A DNA stretch of 64,000 bases from Pyronema omphalodes (lineage: Eukaryota; Ascomycota; Pezizomycetes; Pezizales; Pyronemataceae). The translations under genes were made by a program, and so were the position numbers. The stretch is taken from NCBI GenBank assembly GCA_024516155.1, contig JAJJXM010000015.1:868001-932000 (forward strand), in the 5' to 3' direction. The notes under the pieces were generated by a model that ran no database searches, was not told the origin of the DNA, and was given only the letters and a program-made list of their open reading frames with translations. This document shows positions 43,661-54,133 of the stretch, piece after piece; positions within the stretch are counted from its first letter, which is position 1, and the number at the start of each line of letters is the position of its first letter.

Positions 43661-44651
43661 TCGGTGAGGCGGCTGATCATTTGGAGCGTTGTATAAAGCC
43701 TTTTCCAAAATTTTCGTCTAGCCATGCTTTTAGTGTCTGTAACTCGTTGCGTGATAACGAGTAGAGGGGACCAAAGGGGGGAACGAATCCCTCTTTCAAT
43801 GGAATCTTGTGGTCGTAGGGTCGGTGTGGGGGGAGTTCCTTCGCGTTGACTTCCTGGAACAGGTCGAGGTAGTCATGGTACTCTTCGGGGATCATGTCTT
43901 TTAGTTCTTCATCCGTGAGGGGGGGTCTGTCTTCCAAGGCGACGGTGATTTCGTCCAGCGATAGCGAGAAGACTGTCAGGTGTTCGTCTTCTACCATCTC
44001 TTTGAAAGCGGAGATGGTTAGACTTGAGATTGCTATTGGGGGTTCATCTGGAGGGTCGGGGACGGGGTTTTCCAATTCCGGCATGGAGTCTGTGTCGGGC
44101 TCGTGGACGACAGGAGGGGGGCCCGGGTCCAGGACCCCGACACTGGTTGTCCTCACAGGTAATGGGGTGCAGTTCCTTAGGCAGTATTGTGAATCGAAGC
44201 TTACGGTGTTGGAGCTGAAGCTTATTGTCACGTCGTGTTTCTTTAACCAGGGGATGCCCAACACCACCGGGTAGTGACCTAACTTGGTGACGAACTTGGG
44301 GAGGGTTTCCGAGTGACCATTGATGGTACACTCTACTTGGGCGAGGTGGGTGATTTTTCCTGAGGATATAGGTCGGCCGTCGATGACTTCGACCGTCCGG
44401 GCTGTGGGTAGGGGGGTCAGAGGGAGTTCGTGATGGCGGGCGAAATTGCGATCCACAAAGGCGATGCCAGTCGCGCCGCAGTCAACGAGCGCTACTGTCT
44501 TCATGGAGCGGTTATTAGAGAACAAGGAGCAACAGAGAACAAGGTGTTTGTATTCTAATTTGCCAGTAAAACTTGCGCCTGATAAGAATAGTGTGTCTGC
44601 AATAATCTTCCTACCAGCGGCAGAGCCATCTTCCTGCGGCTGGTTTAGTAT
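43661..44651 (-). pseudogene. B8 pol start: protease to early RT
   Basis: It is open for 282 codons (43677-44525) with VDCGATG, VLGIPWLKKHD and PPHRPYDHK motifs. It ends in RT at QRSK. Upstream, the -1 entry heptamer is at 44651-44657. It differs from B1 at many residues (for example ELPLTPLPTA), so it belongs to an older lineage. Confidence 0.85.
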
Positions 44652-45260
44652 TTTCCCGAAACATCTTCTTCAGTGTCCAATAATTCAACAGTTGCGACTT
44701 TAACATTAGTCTTAGCTGAACACGAGGCTGCCATGTGGCCGAGGCCACCGCCGTAGAGGCAACGTCCTTCTGACAGGCGGGTGGCGCGTTCCTGTGCTGA
44801 TAGCTTCTGACGGGGTCCCTGGGCAGGGGTTTGTTTGTTAGAGGAGGCGGTAGTTGATTGGGTAGCGGGGGTGGACGGCTTGTGGCAGGGGTGATGGTGG
44901 TAGTGGGTTTGACTTGGCCGCGGTTGGTGCGCAGCTTGCGGAGATTCTCCATTGCTCTCAACTAGGAGTCCAATTTTTGGCACTGTTCGACAAATTCGTT
45001 CATTGTAGTGGTGGGAGGAGCGCCAACCAACTTTTCATGCAATCCGAGGGATAGGCCGTTCCGTAGAGCGTCCATGGTAGCGGCTTCATCCCAGCCCAAT
45101 TCTGCGACCAGGCGGGAAAACTCTGCATAATAATCTGAGAACTCGCGGTTGTTTTGTCGGAGATTTTGTAGTTTGAAACGAGCCGTTGCTCGCTCGTCCG
45201 GGTCTCCAAAGGTACGTTGAAGGATTTTAATGACGTCCTCAACGTCGATTAGGGCCCAGC
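44645..45260 (-). pseudogene. B8 gag, 3' two thirds
   Basis: Capsid motifs DVEDVIKILQRTFGDPDE and LHEKLVGAPPTTT are readable. A TAG near 44962 replaces a Gln after KLDS, and a frame change near 44880 follows. The zinc knuckle reads CLYGGGLGHMAASC, having lost the second Cys. Gag stops VSGKY-stop after the heptamer. Confidence 0.85.
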
Positions 45261-45798
45261 TGTAACGGGACAGGCTCGAGGGAACGTCCAAGGTACGCAG
45301 TGTTTAGGACAGAGGGCAGGAACAGGAACGTAGAGCAAGAGGAGGAGATACTGGAAGGAGGAGGCAGAGGTCAAGACGAAGACAAGGCTGGAGGAGGAGG
45401 AGTTGTCAAGGTAACTAGATTGCTAACTGGACAAGACGTTCTGTAAAGAAGAAAGAAAAGGAAACAGACAGAGCGGAGGGAGAGCCCTCCTTATATACAC
45501 AAATCCTCCTAAGAACAACCCAAACCCTAACAGGGTTTTCAACCGAGCCAAGAACCTCAACAAAGAAGCCAAGAGCCTAATGCGTGTGATAACAATGTGA
45601 CGCTTGTGCCGATGAAACGAACCAAGATAACTAAGACAGACAAGGAAGGTGGTAAGGAAAGGACAACTAGTGTGTTGCGGCTGCGAGGGTGGCTGAGCTG
45701 GTGCTGACATGTGATGTGGCGCAGCCCTGCGGCTGCGCTCTATGACTGTGCAGGCTAAGGCAATCCAGAGCACGGGTGACGATGCTGGAGCCGTGACA
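45261..45798 (-). repeat. Family D 3' LTR
   Basis: 538 bp, TGTAACGGGACAGG to GGAGCCGTGACA, next to a polypurine tract (minus strand AGAGGGGGCTCC). It has the palindrome GCGCAGCCCTGCGGCTGCGC near 45720. Confidence 0.8.
45475..45497 (-). promoter_or_regulatory. TATA box and palindrome in the D LTR
   Basis: The minus strand reads TATATAA followed by GGAGGGCTCTCCCTCC. This is the same layout as in family B with both arms altered in step. Confidence 0.5.
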
Positions 45799-45835
45799 GG
45801 AGCCCCCTCTTAGGCTCGAGTTCCTACGAGAGAGG

Positions 45836-46321
45836 TCAAGGCTTGTCTGGGTATTGCTGGTGAAACTCGTCGACGGCCGCAACGTCTTCAAGGAATTCCT
45901 CTGGTTCCCATGTTGGCGTGTAGTCACCCTTCCATTTCACGAGGTACTGCAAGCGACCTCGTCTAACCCGGCTGTCAAGGATTTCGTCGACGAACCATTC
46001 CTCTTCACCATCAACAACAACAGGCAGGGGAGGCGGTAGTATCTGTCCAGGCAAAGGATCCGACTAGGCAGGGTTGAGTAGTGATACTGGAAATGTCCGG
46101 TGATGGTTCATGGTGCCGGGGATGTCAAGTTCGTATGCATGTGTGCCAATGGCTCTGACAACACGATACGGGCCGAGGTGCTTGTTTTCCAACTTCCATG
46201 ATGGCCGTTCGGTGCGCAGGTTGCGAGCGTCTAGCCAGACAAGATCGTTGGGTTTAAACACAGGGGCTGGTACACGTGACCGGTCGGCCGTTTCTGTATA
46301 TCGTGCCTGGGTGTACTTCAT
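45836..46321 (-). pseudogene. Family D pol tail: integrase end and chromodomain
   Basis: It reads MKYTQARYTETADRS, then LVWLDARNLRTERPS, then the chromodomain [15 protein letters not shown] and [17 protein letters not shown], ending YPDKP. A TAG at about 46061 lies where family B has the Pro of NPAPSDP. Similar in plan to B1 but with many substitutions. Confidence 0.85.
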
Positions 46322-46649
46322 TTCCTGTAACGGCGAACAAGGGAGAGATAGCTGACGGAGAACCTGAGGGCTCTTCTCAATTATTCACTCTTGAGTTCAA
46401 TGGATATAACCTTATAATAACTTCAACGTTAGAAACTCTTAAGCTGTGTCAAGCATCAACTTAGAGACTTTCTGTGTTTAGAAGTTCAAGGAAATAAACA
46501 AAGATTTCAAGGGACAAAGAGATCCAAAGACGGGAACGAGGACGAGGACGTAAACAAAGATTTCGACAAAGTATTTGAATTTGTAAATAAACAAATAACT
46601 GTGTGAGGAGAAAAGAAAAACAAAATAAACAAACAAAGAAAGAATCCTC

Positions 46650-46656
46650 TTATATA
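46650..46656 (-). promoter_or_regulatory. TATA box of the family A LTR
   Basis: TATATAA on the minus strand, conserved in the LTRs at 3424 and 52584. Confidence 0.6.
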
Positions 46657-46869
46657 CAATTTTTCCTCCTTACACGCCGAGCCACTATTTGCAGATTCTT
46701 CCCGAAAAATACCTAAGTAAACAACGCGGTCGCGGTTGCCCGTTCTAGACGCGCTAACGCGTTCGTACCAAATTAGCGTGCTTGCGTGGACAGCCTCATC
46801 GCGCGCTCGTTAGCGTATCTCGCGTGCGCGATAGCGTAACTCGCGTGCGCGGTAGCGTACTTCGCGTGC

Positions 46870-47340
46870 GCGCTAGCGTAACCCTAAGCGTAGTCACGCG
46901 CGCGCTTCTGTAACCCTAATCGTGCGCGTGCGTCCGTAACCCTAACCCTAGCTGTGCGCGTACGGTCACAAACCTAACCCTAGTTTGTGTGTGTGCGGGT
47001 GCAACCCTAACCCTAGTCACGTGAATCCAGATCAGCTGCGATTGGAAAGATGGTGCAATACTGATAAGGTCACATGACTAGATCTTATCTTATCGATAAG
47101 ATGATCGTGCCCTAGCCCTAGTCACGTGTGCGCACATTAGTAGACCAGTGCGCGTGCATACTGATCTACTACTGATTAGAACACGTGACCGATCTTATCT
47201 AATCGGATAAGATGATCGGTAGACCGTAGGTATGGAATTTCCGAAAAGGGATCCGAGCTGACCCCTAACCCTGGGGGTAGGTCACGTGACCTTATTGACA
47301 ATTTGGGAATTGAGCGTAACCCTAACCCAGGCGAGTGACG
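46870..47340 (-). promoter_or_regulatory. U3 block with telomere-like, GATA and CACGTG motifs
   Basis: On the plus strand, CCCTAA-type units occur at least eight times (near 46880, 46912, 46937, 46974, 47003, 47112, 47263, 47318); on the element strand these are TTAGGG. Between them are the palindrome CTTATCGATAAG (47089-47100), a second pair of GATAAG sites near 47195-47215, and four CACGTG boxes, one as GTCACGTGAC (47281-47290). All are kept in the other two full family A LTRs. Confidence 0.7.
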
Positions 47341-47464
47341 AGTGATGATCAAGGACTGAAGGACAATAGAAATAAATAAACAAACGAGTGCTGAATAATG
47401 AACCGAATGATAATAGGTGAATGAATGACGAGGAGGGGGAAGGTAATAATTCTCGAGCCGTGAC

Positions 47465-47480
47465 AGGATCCCCCTTCTTG
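47465..47480 (-). other. A2 polypurine tract
   Basis: The minus strand reads AAGAAGGGGGATCC directly before the LTR. Confidence 0.8.
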
Positions 47481-47532
47481 GACTGAGCTCCGGCGGAGTA
47501 ACTTCTAAGATAAGTTGGGGAGGGGTCCCGGT

Positions 47533-50500
47533 TTATCGGGGGTACTTTTTATGAAAGTCGTCAACGGCTTTACTGTCGGAATGAAGTTCGGCGGGTTCCC
47601 AATCGGGCATATCATATCCAACCCATTTGACCATATACTGGAGTTTCTTCCGGTGAATTCGAGAGTCGAGGATAGCTTCGATGAAGTATTCGTCTTCACC
47701 GTCGATTTCCACCGGGGGTGGTGGGTCTGATTGTTGACCGGGGTAGCGGTTATTCGCAGCGGGTTCCAATAGGGAAACATGTTGAACGTTGTGGCATTTC
47801 ATCGTCGGAGGTAGTTCTAATCGATAGGCATAGGGGGATACTTTTGCGATAATCTTGAGGGGTCCGTAACGTTTGTTGTCTAATTTCCGGGAGGGTCGAC
47901 GGGTTTTCCAATTGCGGGCATTCATCCATACCAGATCTCCGGGCTGATAATTCGGTGACGGGAGTCGATGTTTATCGGCATTCTCTTGATAACGTAGATT
48001 AGCTCTATTGATTTCAGCTCGTAAATGGTTATGGATTTCGGCGAGGGTTTTCGAAGTTGGGAGGGCCCGTCGATCGTTTACATCGTTCGTAGCTGCTGGG
48101 AGTAAATCGAATTGGCAACGGGGGTCGAATCCTTTATTAGCAAAGAACGGGGAAGTTCCCATTGTCTCGGATGCTTGGTTATTCGCAGCGAATTCTGCTA
48201 ATGGTAACCAGTCAGCCCAATCATCTTGCAGATAGTTGACGTGGGCTCGGAGGTATTGTTCCATAATAGCGTTCATTCGTTCTGTTTGACCGTCCGTTTG
48301 TGGATGGAATGCCGTAGATAATCGAGGCTCGATTCCCAAACGTCGACAGAGATTCTTCCAAAACAAAGCAGCGAATTGGGGTCCTCGATCAGAGATAATG
48401 GTAAGGGGGAGTCCATGCAATCGAAAGATGTGGGTAATAAACAAAGACGATAATTCCTTTGCGTCGATATCTGTTCGACAGGCAATCAGATGTCGTTCTT
48501 TGGTTAATCTGTCCACAACTACCCAAATTGCATCACACCCATTGGACCATGGTAATCCTGTTACGAAGTCCATTGATATGTCCTGCCAGGGTCTTTCTGG
48601 AATAGGTAGTGGGCGTAGGATACCAAACGGGGCATGTCTGGTAGGTTTCGAACGTTGGCAGGTATGACAATTTCGAATGTATCTTTCCACGTCTGTCCTC
48701 ATCTGGGGCCACGTATAGGTTCTTGAGAGGTATTCTAATGTTTTAGATCTACCTGGGTGTCCAGCCGTAGGAGAGTCGTGGTGTTGTTGCATTAGGTGTA
48801 ATCGTAGAGGTTCCTAATTCGGGACCCATAAACATCCCCGGTAGAGTAAACGGTTATTGTTTACCGTACATTCAGCTGATGTAATGTCTTTACAATAACG
48901 AGTGTTATTGTTCAGCATTTCAATAACCTTAGTAGGGAATGGGTCTTTCTCGTAGGCTTCCGTGAAGAGCTGGGATAAGGTGGGGTTTGTTTGTTGTGGG
49001 TCCGGTATTACGGTTTGTTGCGAATTCGTTATTGTTTGTTGATTACTGGGGGTAACAGCCGCAACGTGAAGGATATTCTCTGGCTTAATGATCGTTGTGT
49101 GGTTCTCTAGGGAGCGTTCACCCCCCTCTTTAGGCAGATCTCCGGATCGACGAGTCAGTGCGTCTGGTTTACCGCCTGCGGTACCGGGGCGGTAAACAAT
49201 CTGAAAATTAAACTGAGACAAGAACTGGGACCAACGGGCTTGACGGCGGTTCAAGAGCTTTGTCGAAGTGAAATATTCCAGATTCTTATGATCTGACAGT
49301 ACTCGAATGGGGTTAATAACAGATTGTAATTCGGGACGCCATTCTTCGAAGGCCCGTACGATAGCCATGAGTTCTTTATCGTATATCTCGTAATTACATT
49401 CGGCGGGGGAATTCTTCTTTGAGAAGTAAGCAATAGGATGTAAGATTCCTTCGTCATCATATTGAGCAAGAACTTCGGCAGAGACATAATCGGAAGCATC
49501 GGTTTCGACAATAACATCCCGGTCTGGGTTGAAACGAGCCAAAACGGGGGCGGATGTAAATGTCGATTGCAATTCCTCAAAGGCCTGTTGTTGGGATTCC
49601 GACCAGACGAAGGGAACTCCTTTACGTGTGAGTAACGTGAGAGGTTGGACAATTTTTGAATAGTTCTTAACGAAACGTCGATAAAAATTTGCAAAACCCA
49701 AAAACGCTCTAACATCTTTGAGGTTTCGGGGAGATTCCCAATCTCGAACTGCAGTAATCTTTTCAGGGTCCATCTTTATTCCTTCTGTACTGATGATGAG
49801 TCCTAAATACTTCACTTCCTTCTGATGGAACTCGCATTTCTCTGGTTTGAGATGTAACCCTGCTTTTTCGAATGCTTCGAGGATCAATTTAACATGTTGT
49901 TTATGTTCTTCGAGATTATCCGAATAGATCAGGGTGTCATCCAAATAGGCAGTACAGAATCGATCAAGGTAAGGTGCCAATACGTCGTTAATGAAGTTCG
50001 GAAACGTTGCAGGGGCATTGGTAAGCCCGAAGGGCATAACCAATGATTCGAATAATCCGTACCGGGTACGAAAAGCGGTTTTCCATTCTTCCCCATTTGC
50101 CATACGTATTAAGTTATACGCTCCCCTAATGTCGAGCTTAGTGAACCACTTAGCTCTTGAAAGGTTCATTAAGGTATCCTGCATCAGGGGAAGAGGGTAG
50201 CGATTCTTGATTGTTCCGGCGTTGATTCCACGATAATCGACCACCAAACGCAATGAACCATCGCCTTTCTTTACGAAAAGAATGGGGGCAGCCGCTGGGG
50301 ATGGAGAGGCACGGATGAAACCTTTGGTGAGGTGTTCATCTAACCAACGTTTCAATTCCTCCAACTCTGGATGTGATAGGGAGTAAAGGGGGCCGAAGGG
50401 AGGCTGAAAACCATCGACGAGTGATATCTCCCGATCCGACGGTCGATGGGGCGGTAACTTATCGGCATTGACTTTTTCGAAGATTCCCAAGTACTGGTGG

Positions 50501-51228
50501 TATCCGGGTGGTACAATAGTCTTAAGATTCGGTTGCTCTTTCTCTGGTTGAAGAGCTGTGATGATTTCATTCAAAGATAAGGAGAATTGTTCGACTTTTC
50601 CGTAACGGTTGTTGGCATTGTTTACGATTCGTCGAAACGTCGTAGCTGAAATAGCACAGATCTTATTCTGTTATTTCGGAGCAATACCCTTAACACGGGT
50701 GGGTGTTAACGTGGTTCGGTGGGGGAGGCAGTTCGGTGATGAGAATTTGATATCGTTGTCGGCGAAGATTATTGTAACATCGTGCTTACGAAGCCATGGG
50801 ATTCCTAAAACAAGGGGATAATGACCAAGCCGAGTAACGTAGGCAGTTAGTAATTCATGATGGTCTCCTATTGTACATTCGACTTCAACGTATTCGGTGA
50901 TGTCTCCTGATGAAATGGGTCGACCATCAATTACTTCAACCATTTTGGGGTTTTTTAATTCATAACGGGCGAAGTTGTGTTGGCGTGCGAAGTCTTCGTT
51001 CATGAAGGAAATTCCTGTGCATCCGCAGTCTACGAGAGCATGAGTATCGATTTTGGTATTGTGTTCAGTTAGTGTACATGGCACGACCAAATGATTCCCA
51101 TCCAATTCGTTTGCTTGTTTACTTGACAAAGAACTAGCGGATACATAAACGATTTCCTGAGATGAAACGAAGGACGAGGCAGGGGCTGGTCCAACAACAG
51201 AGCCAACAGGCTGTTGATGGACTACTCT
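47533..51228 (-). pseudogene. pol: A2 Pol: protease, RT, RNase H, integrase, chromodomain
   Basis: One frame runs the whole length, entered by -1 shift at 51228-51234. TAA at 50668-50670 (Gln in A1's KQQNK) and TAG at 48811-48813 interrupt it. Motifs in order: protease ALVDCGCTGISF, RT YLDDTLIYSD, RNase H TDASDYVSAEV and YDKELMAIV, integrase CHTCQRSKPTRH, MDFVTGLP, SDRGPQF, TDGQTERMN, then chromodomain YFIEAILDSRIHRKKLQY. An extra C near 47533 ends the frame a few codons early compared with the A3 tail. Not functional as read. Confidence 0.9.
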
Positions 51229-52340
51229 TTTCCCTGGTCGACGTCGGGGTTTGTTGGGATATCCAAAACCTCGGCGGCGGCTAGGCGAATCTTGCGTGAG
51301 TTGTTTGCTGCCAACGTAGAACATTCGTTCTTGAAGTGATCGGCTGATCCACAATAAAGACAGAGTCCCTTAGCCATTCGTTCATCACGACGGCGTTGGT
51401 TCTGAGCCTTTTGGGAAGCTGATAGGTTCATGGGGGCCGATCCGTAATTACCACTATTGGTATTCGTTGGGTGGGACGCCGGGCGAGACGGCGTGGAGCT
51501 GGAACGACTGGGGACCGAAGGAACATGCCGCTTTGTGCTGTTTGAATGAGCTCGAATTCTATAATCTAGCTTCATACACAGATCCACAAATTTGGTGAAG
51601 TTCTGAGGTTCTTCGGCTTGGTTAACAAGACTGGTCTGAAGGTCTCGAGGGAGCCCACGCTTCAGAGCAGCCTTCTTTGCGTTTTCATCGTAGTTCAAGA
51701 TAGCCATTAATCGTTGGAACTCTGCGTAATATTGGCTAAACTCACGGTTGCCCTGTTGAAGTTTATCCAATTCCGCAGATGCAGTACCAACTTGATCAGG
51801 ATCTCCGAAGGCAGCTTCCAGAATTGTAATGAGAGCCTCAACGTCCTTAAGCTTAATCTTATCTGTAAGGACGTAGGGTTGAATTTGATTCTGAGCGTTG
51901 CCTTTGAGATATCCATAGGTATAACGTAGCTTATGTTGATCATCGGTAAAACGGGAGGAGTCTCCGGCGAGCTTGGATCTGACCTTCAAGATGAAGTTCA
52001 AGGGTTCCTTGCGTTCACCAGAGAACTCAGGTGGGTGAGGTAATTCGATAGGACGGGTATTCGGAAGGGGACCGTTCTTCGTAAGGGCTTGTAGGAGTCG
52101 AACGGAGGCGTTGGCGCTTTCGAGATCTCTTTCCAAGTCGGTAATTCGTTGGGCGTAGAGGGAGTTGTCCGTTCGAGCTTCTGTGAGTTCGACTCGGAGG
52201 TCGTCTCTAAGTTGACAGTCTCGTTCGTATTCCTTTACGGCGTTGCGCACCAATTTGATCTTAGTGGGGTCCTGTTCGACCTCCAACCTTTCGGCTTCGT
52301 TGAGGTACAGGGCCACGACGACCTTGTCATTTTGGTCCAT
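51222..52340 (-). CDS. gag: A2 Gag (372 codons, intact)
   Basis: This is structural Gag forming the particle shell. It starts MDQNDKVVVALYLNEAE. Residues about 35-90 form a charged heptad-like coiled coil (LRDDLRVELTEART, then DLERDLESANASVRLL). The capsid domain follows from PPEFSGERKEPLNFIL, then a Ser/Pro-rich linker and one zinc knuckle, CLYCGSADHFKNEC. It ends DVDQGKE-stop, with the heptamer inside the last codons. Neighbours are a 243-nt leader upstream and pol in the -1 frame. Unlike family B, no separate ORF1 is seen before it. Confidence 0.9.
   Translation of the reverse strand: MDQNDKVVVALYLNEAERLEVEQDPTKIKLVRNAVKEYERDCQLRDDLRVELTEARTDNSLYAQRITDLERDLESANASVRLLQALTKNGPLPNTRPIELPHPPEFSGERKEPLNFILKVRSKLAGDSSRFTDDQHKLRYTYGYLKGNAQNQIQPYVLTDKIKLKDVEALITILEAAFGDPDQVGTASAELDKLQQGNREFSQYYAEFQRLMAILNYDENAKKAALKRGLPRDLQTSLVNQAEEPQNFTKFVDLCMKLDYRIRAHSNSTKRHVPSVPSRSSSTPSRPASHPTNTNSGNYGSAPMNLSASQKAQNQRRRDERMAKGLCLYCGSADHFKNECSTLAANNSRKIRLAAAEVLDIPTNPDVDQGKE
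51228..51234 (-). other. -1 frameshift heptamer G_GGA_AAA (A2)
   Basis: Gag codons CAG GGA AAA GAG TAG. The pol frame is -1 by coordinate arithmetic and is open for 44 codons upstream of the gag stop. Confidence 0.75.
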
Positions 52341-52583
52341 TTCGAGGGATTAACGGAGGTGCCAGATGTTGGTTTCGTCGTTATATTGAATTCGGGTTGC
52401 TGCGTATTCGTTTCCGAGTTGTCGAGCAATTTCGATTTCGTCGAGGACGACGGGGTTTTCGAGGGAACGGAAAATCGGTAATAGATTGATGAATTCGTAG
52501 AACCAGAGGTTGTGAAGCATGTAAAGCTTGTTGTAATCGAGAGTTGACGGTAGAGCCGGCAGGTCTTGATTACACAGTTATAT
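52341..52583 (-). other. A2 untranslated leader
   Basis: 243 bp between LTR and gag. It starts ATATAACTGTGTAATC after the LTR, with no TGG primer-binding start. Short open frames here are not conserved well enough to call. Confidence 0.55.
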
Positions 52584-53681
52584 TGTAACGGCGAACAAGG
52601 GAGAGATAGCTGACGGAGAACTTGAGGGCTCTTCTCAATTATTCACTCTTGAGTTCAATGGATATAACCTTATAATAACTTCAACGTTAGAAACTCTTAA
52701 GCTGTGTCAAGCATCAACTTAGAGACTTTCTGTGTTTAGAAGTTCAAGGAAATAAACAAAGATTTCAAGGGACAAAGAGATCCAAATACGGGAACGAGGA
52801 CGAGGACGTAAACAAAGATTTCGACAAAGTATTTGAATTTGTAAATAAACAAATAACTGTGTAAGGAGAAAAGAAAAACAAAATAAACAAACAAAGAAAC
52901 AATCCTCTTATATACAATTTTTCCTCCTTACACGCCGAGCCACTATTTGCAGATTTTTCCCGAAAAATAACTAAGTAAACAACGCGGTCGCGGTTGCCCG
53001 TTCTAGACGCGCTAACGCGTTCGTACCAAATTAGCGTGTTTGCGTGCACAGCCTCATCGCGCGCTCGTTAGCGTACTTCGCGTGCGCGCTAGCGTAACCC
53101 TAAGCGTAGTCACGCGCGCGCTTCTGTAACCCTAATCGTGCGCGTGCGTCCGTAACCCTAACCCTAGCTGTGCGCGTACGGTCACAAACCTAACCCTAGT
53201 TTGTGTGTGTGCGGGTGCAACCCTAACCCTAGTCACGTGAATCCAGATCAGCTGCGATTGGAAAGATGGTGCAATACTGATAAGGTCACATGACTTGATC
53301 TTATCTTATCGATAAGATGATCGTGCCCTAGCCCTAGTCACGTGTGCGCACAGTAGTAGACCAGTGCGCGTGCATACTGATCTACTACTGATTAGAACAC
53401 GTGACCGATCTTATCTAATCGGATAAGATGATCGGTAGACCGTAGGTATGGAATTTCCGAAAAGGGATCCGAGCTGACCCCTAACCCTGGGGGTAGGTCA
53501 CGTGACCTTTTTGACAATTTGGGAATTGAGCGAAACCCTAACCCAGGCGAGTGACGAGTGATGATTGAAGACCGAAGGATAATAGAAATAAATAAACAAA
53601 CGAGTGCTGAATAGTGAAGCGAATGATAATAGGTGAATGAATGACGAGGAGGGGGAAGGTAATAATTCTCGAGCCGTGACC
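52584..53681 (-). repeat. A2 5' LTR, also the 3' LTR of A3
   Basis: 1098 bp. The terminal base at 53681 is C instead of A. It is 41 bp shorter than the left LTR owing to loss of tandem GCGTGCGCG units near 53070. Confidence 0.9.
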
Positions 53682-54028
53682 GGATCCCCCTTCTTGGACT
53701 GAGCTCCGGCGAAGTAACTTCCAAGATAAGTTGAGTCCCGGTTTATCGGGGTACTTTTTATGAAAGTCGTCAACGGCTTTACTGTCGGAATGGAGTTCGG
53801 CGGGTTCCCAATCGGGCATATCGTATCCAACCCATTTGACCATATACTGGAGTTTCTTCCGGTGAATTCGAGAGTCGAGGATAGCTTCGATGAAGTATTC
53901 GTCTTCACCGTCGATTTCAACCGGGGTGGTGGGTCTGATTGTTGACCGGGGTAGCGGTTATTCGCAGCGGGTTCCAATAGGGAAACATGTTGAACGTTGT
54001 GGCATTTCATCGTCGGAGGTAGTTCTAA
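53682..54028 (-). pseudogene. A3 pol tail (chromodomain) with its polypurine tract
   Basis: Directly right of the LTR the sequence matches the end of A2 pol: polypurine tract, then the chromodomain with MVKWVGYDMPDWEPAELHS and YFIEAILDSR readable in shifted frames. It stops at 54028 inside the integrase tail. It is the 3' end of a second family A copy in the same orientation, sharing the LTR. Confidence 0.85.
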
Positions 54029-54133
54029 GGCTTGGGAGAGGAGTTGTACCACTCCTGCCACTCGCATGTGTGGCATTCGCGAGTGCGTTGTCGCAGCCAT
54101 GTTATGGTGATGGGAGGTAGTCGTCGAGGTTGT
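54029..54133. other. Short unassigned joint between A3 and LINE E0
   Basis: About 105 bp without similarity to other parts of the window. Nothing recognisable. Confidence 0.4.

Larger units (their letters stand above)
43661..45260 (-). mobile_element. Family B fragment B8 (minus), both ends lost
   Basis: It holds early RT, protease and most of gag. The left edge abuts B7 in inverted orientation; the right edge is the D LTR inserted in gag (flank CCAGC). No LTR of its own is visible. Confidence 0.85.
45261..46325 (-). mobile_element. Family D Ty3/gypsy element, 3' end only
   Basis: This is a minus-strand element related to B but clearly separate: its LTR is different, while its Pol tail is alignable. 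It is inserted in B8 gag and interrupted at 46325 by A2. Its remainder is not found right of A2. Confidence 0.85.
46326..47464 (-). repeat. A2 3' LTR
   Basis: 1139 bp, TGTAACGGCG to GAGCCGTGACA. It has a tandem series of GCGTGCGCG..TAGCGTA units around 46800-46880; the right LTR lacks about 41 bp of these. Confidence 0.95.
46326..53681 (-). mobile_element. Family A Ty3/gypsy element A2, full length, defective
   Basis: Two 1.1-kb LTRs flank an intact gag and a pol with two nonsense codons and a late frameshift. The left edge cuts family D. Beyond the right LTR lies the pol tail of a further copy (A3) rather than family D, and no 5-bp duplication is found, so the right side has been altered by recombination. 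Confidence 0.9.

Noticed and set aside
46870..47340. Possible interstitial telomere or chromosome end
   Set aside because: The CCCTAA units are dispersed among other motifs and recur identically in every family A LTR, so they belong to the element.
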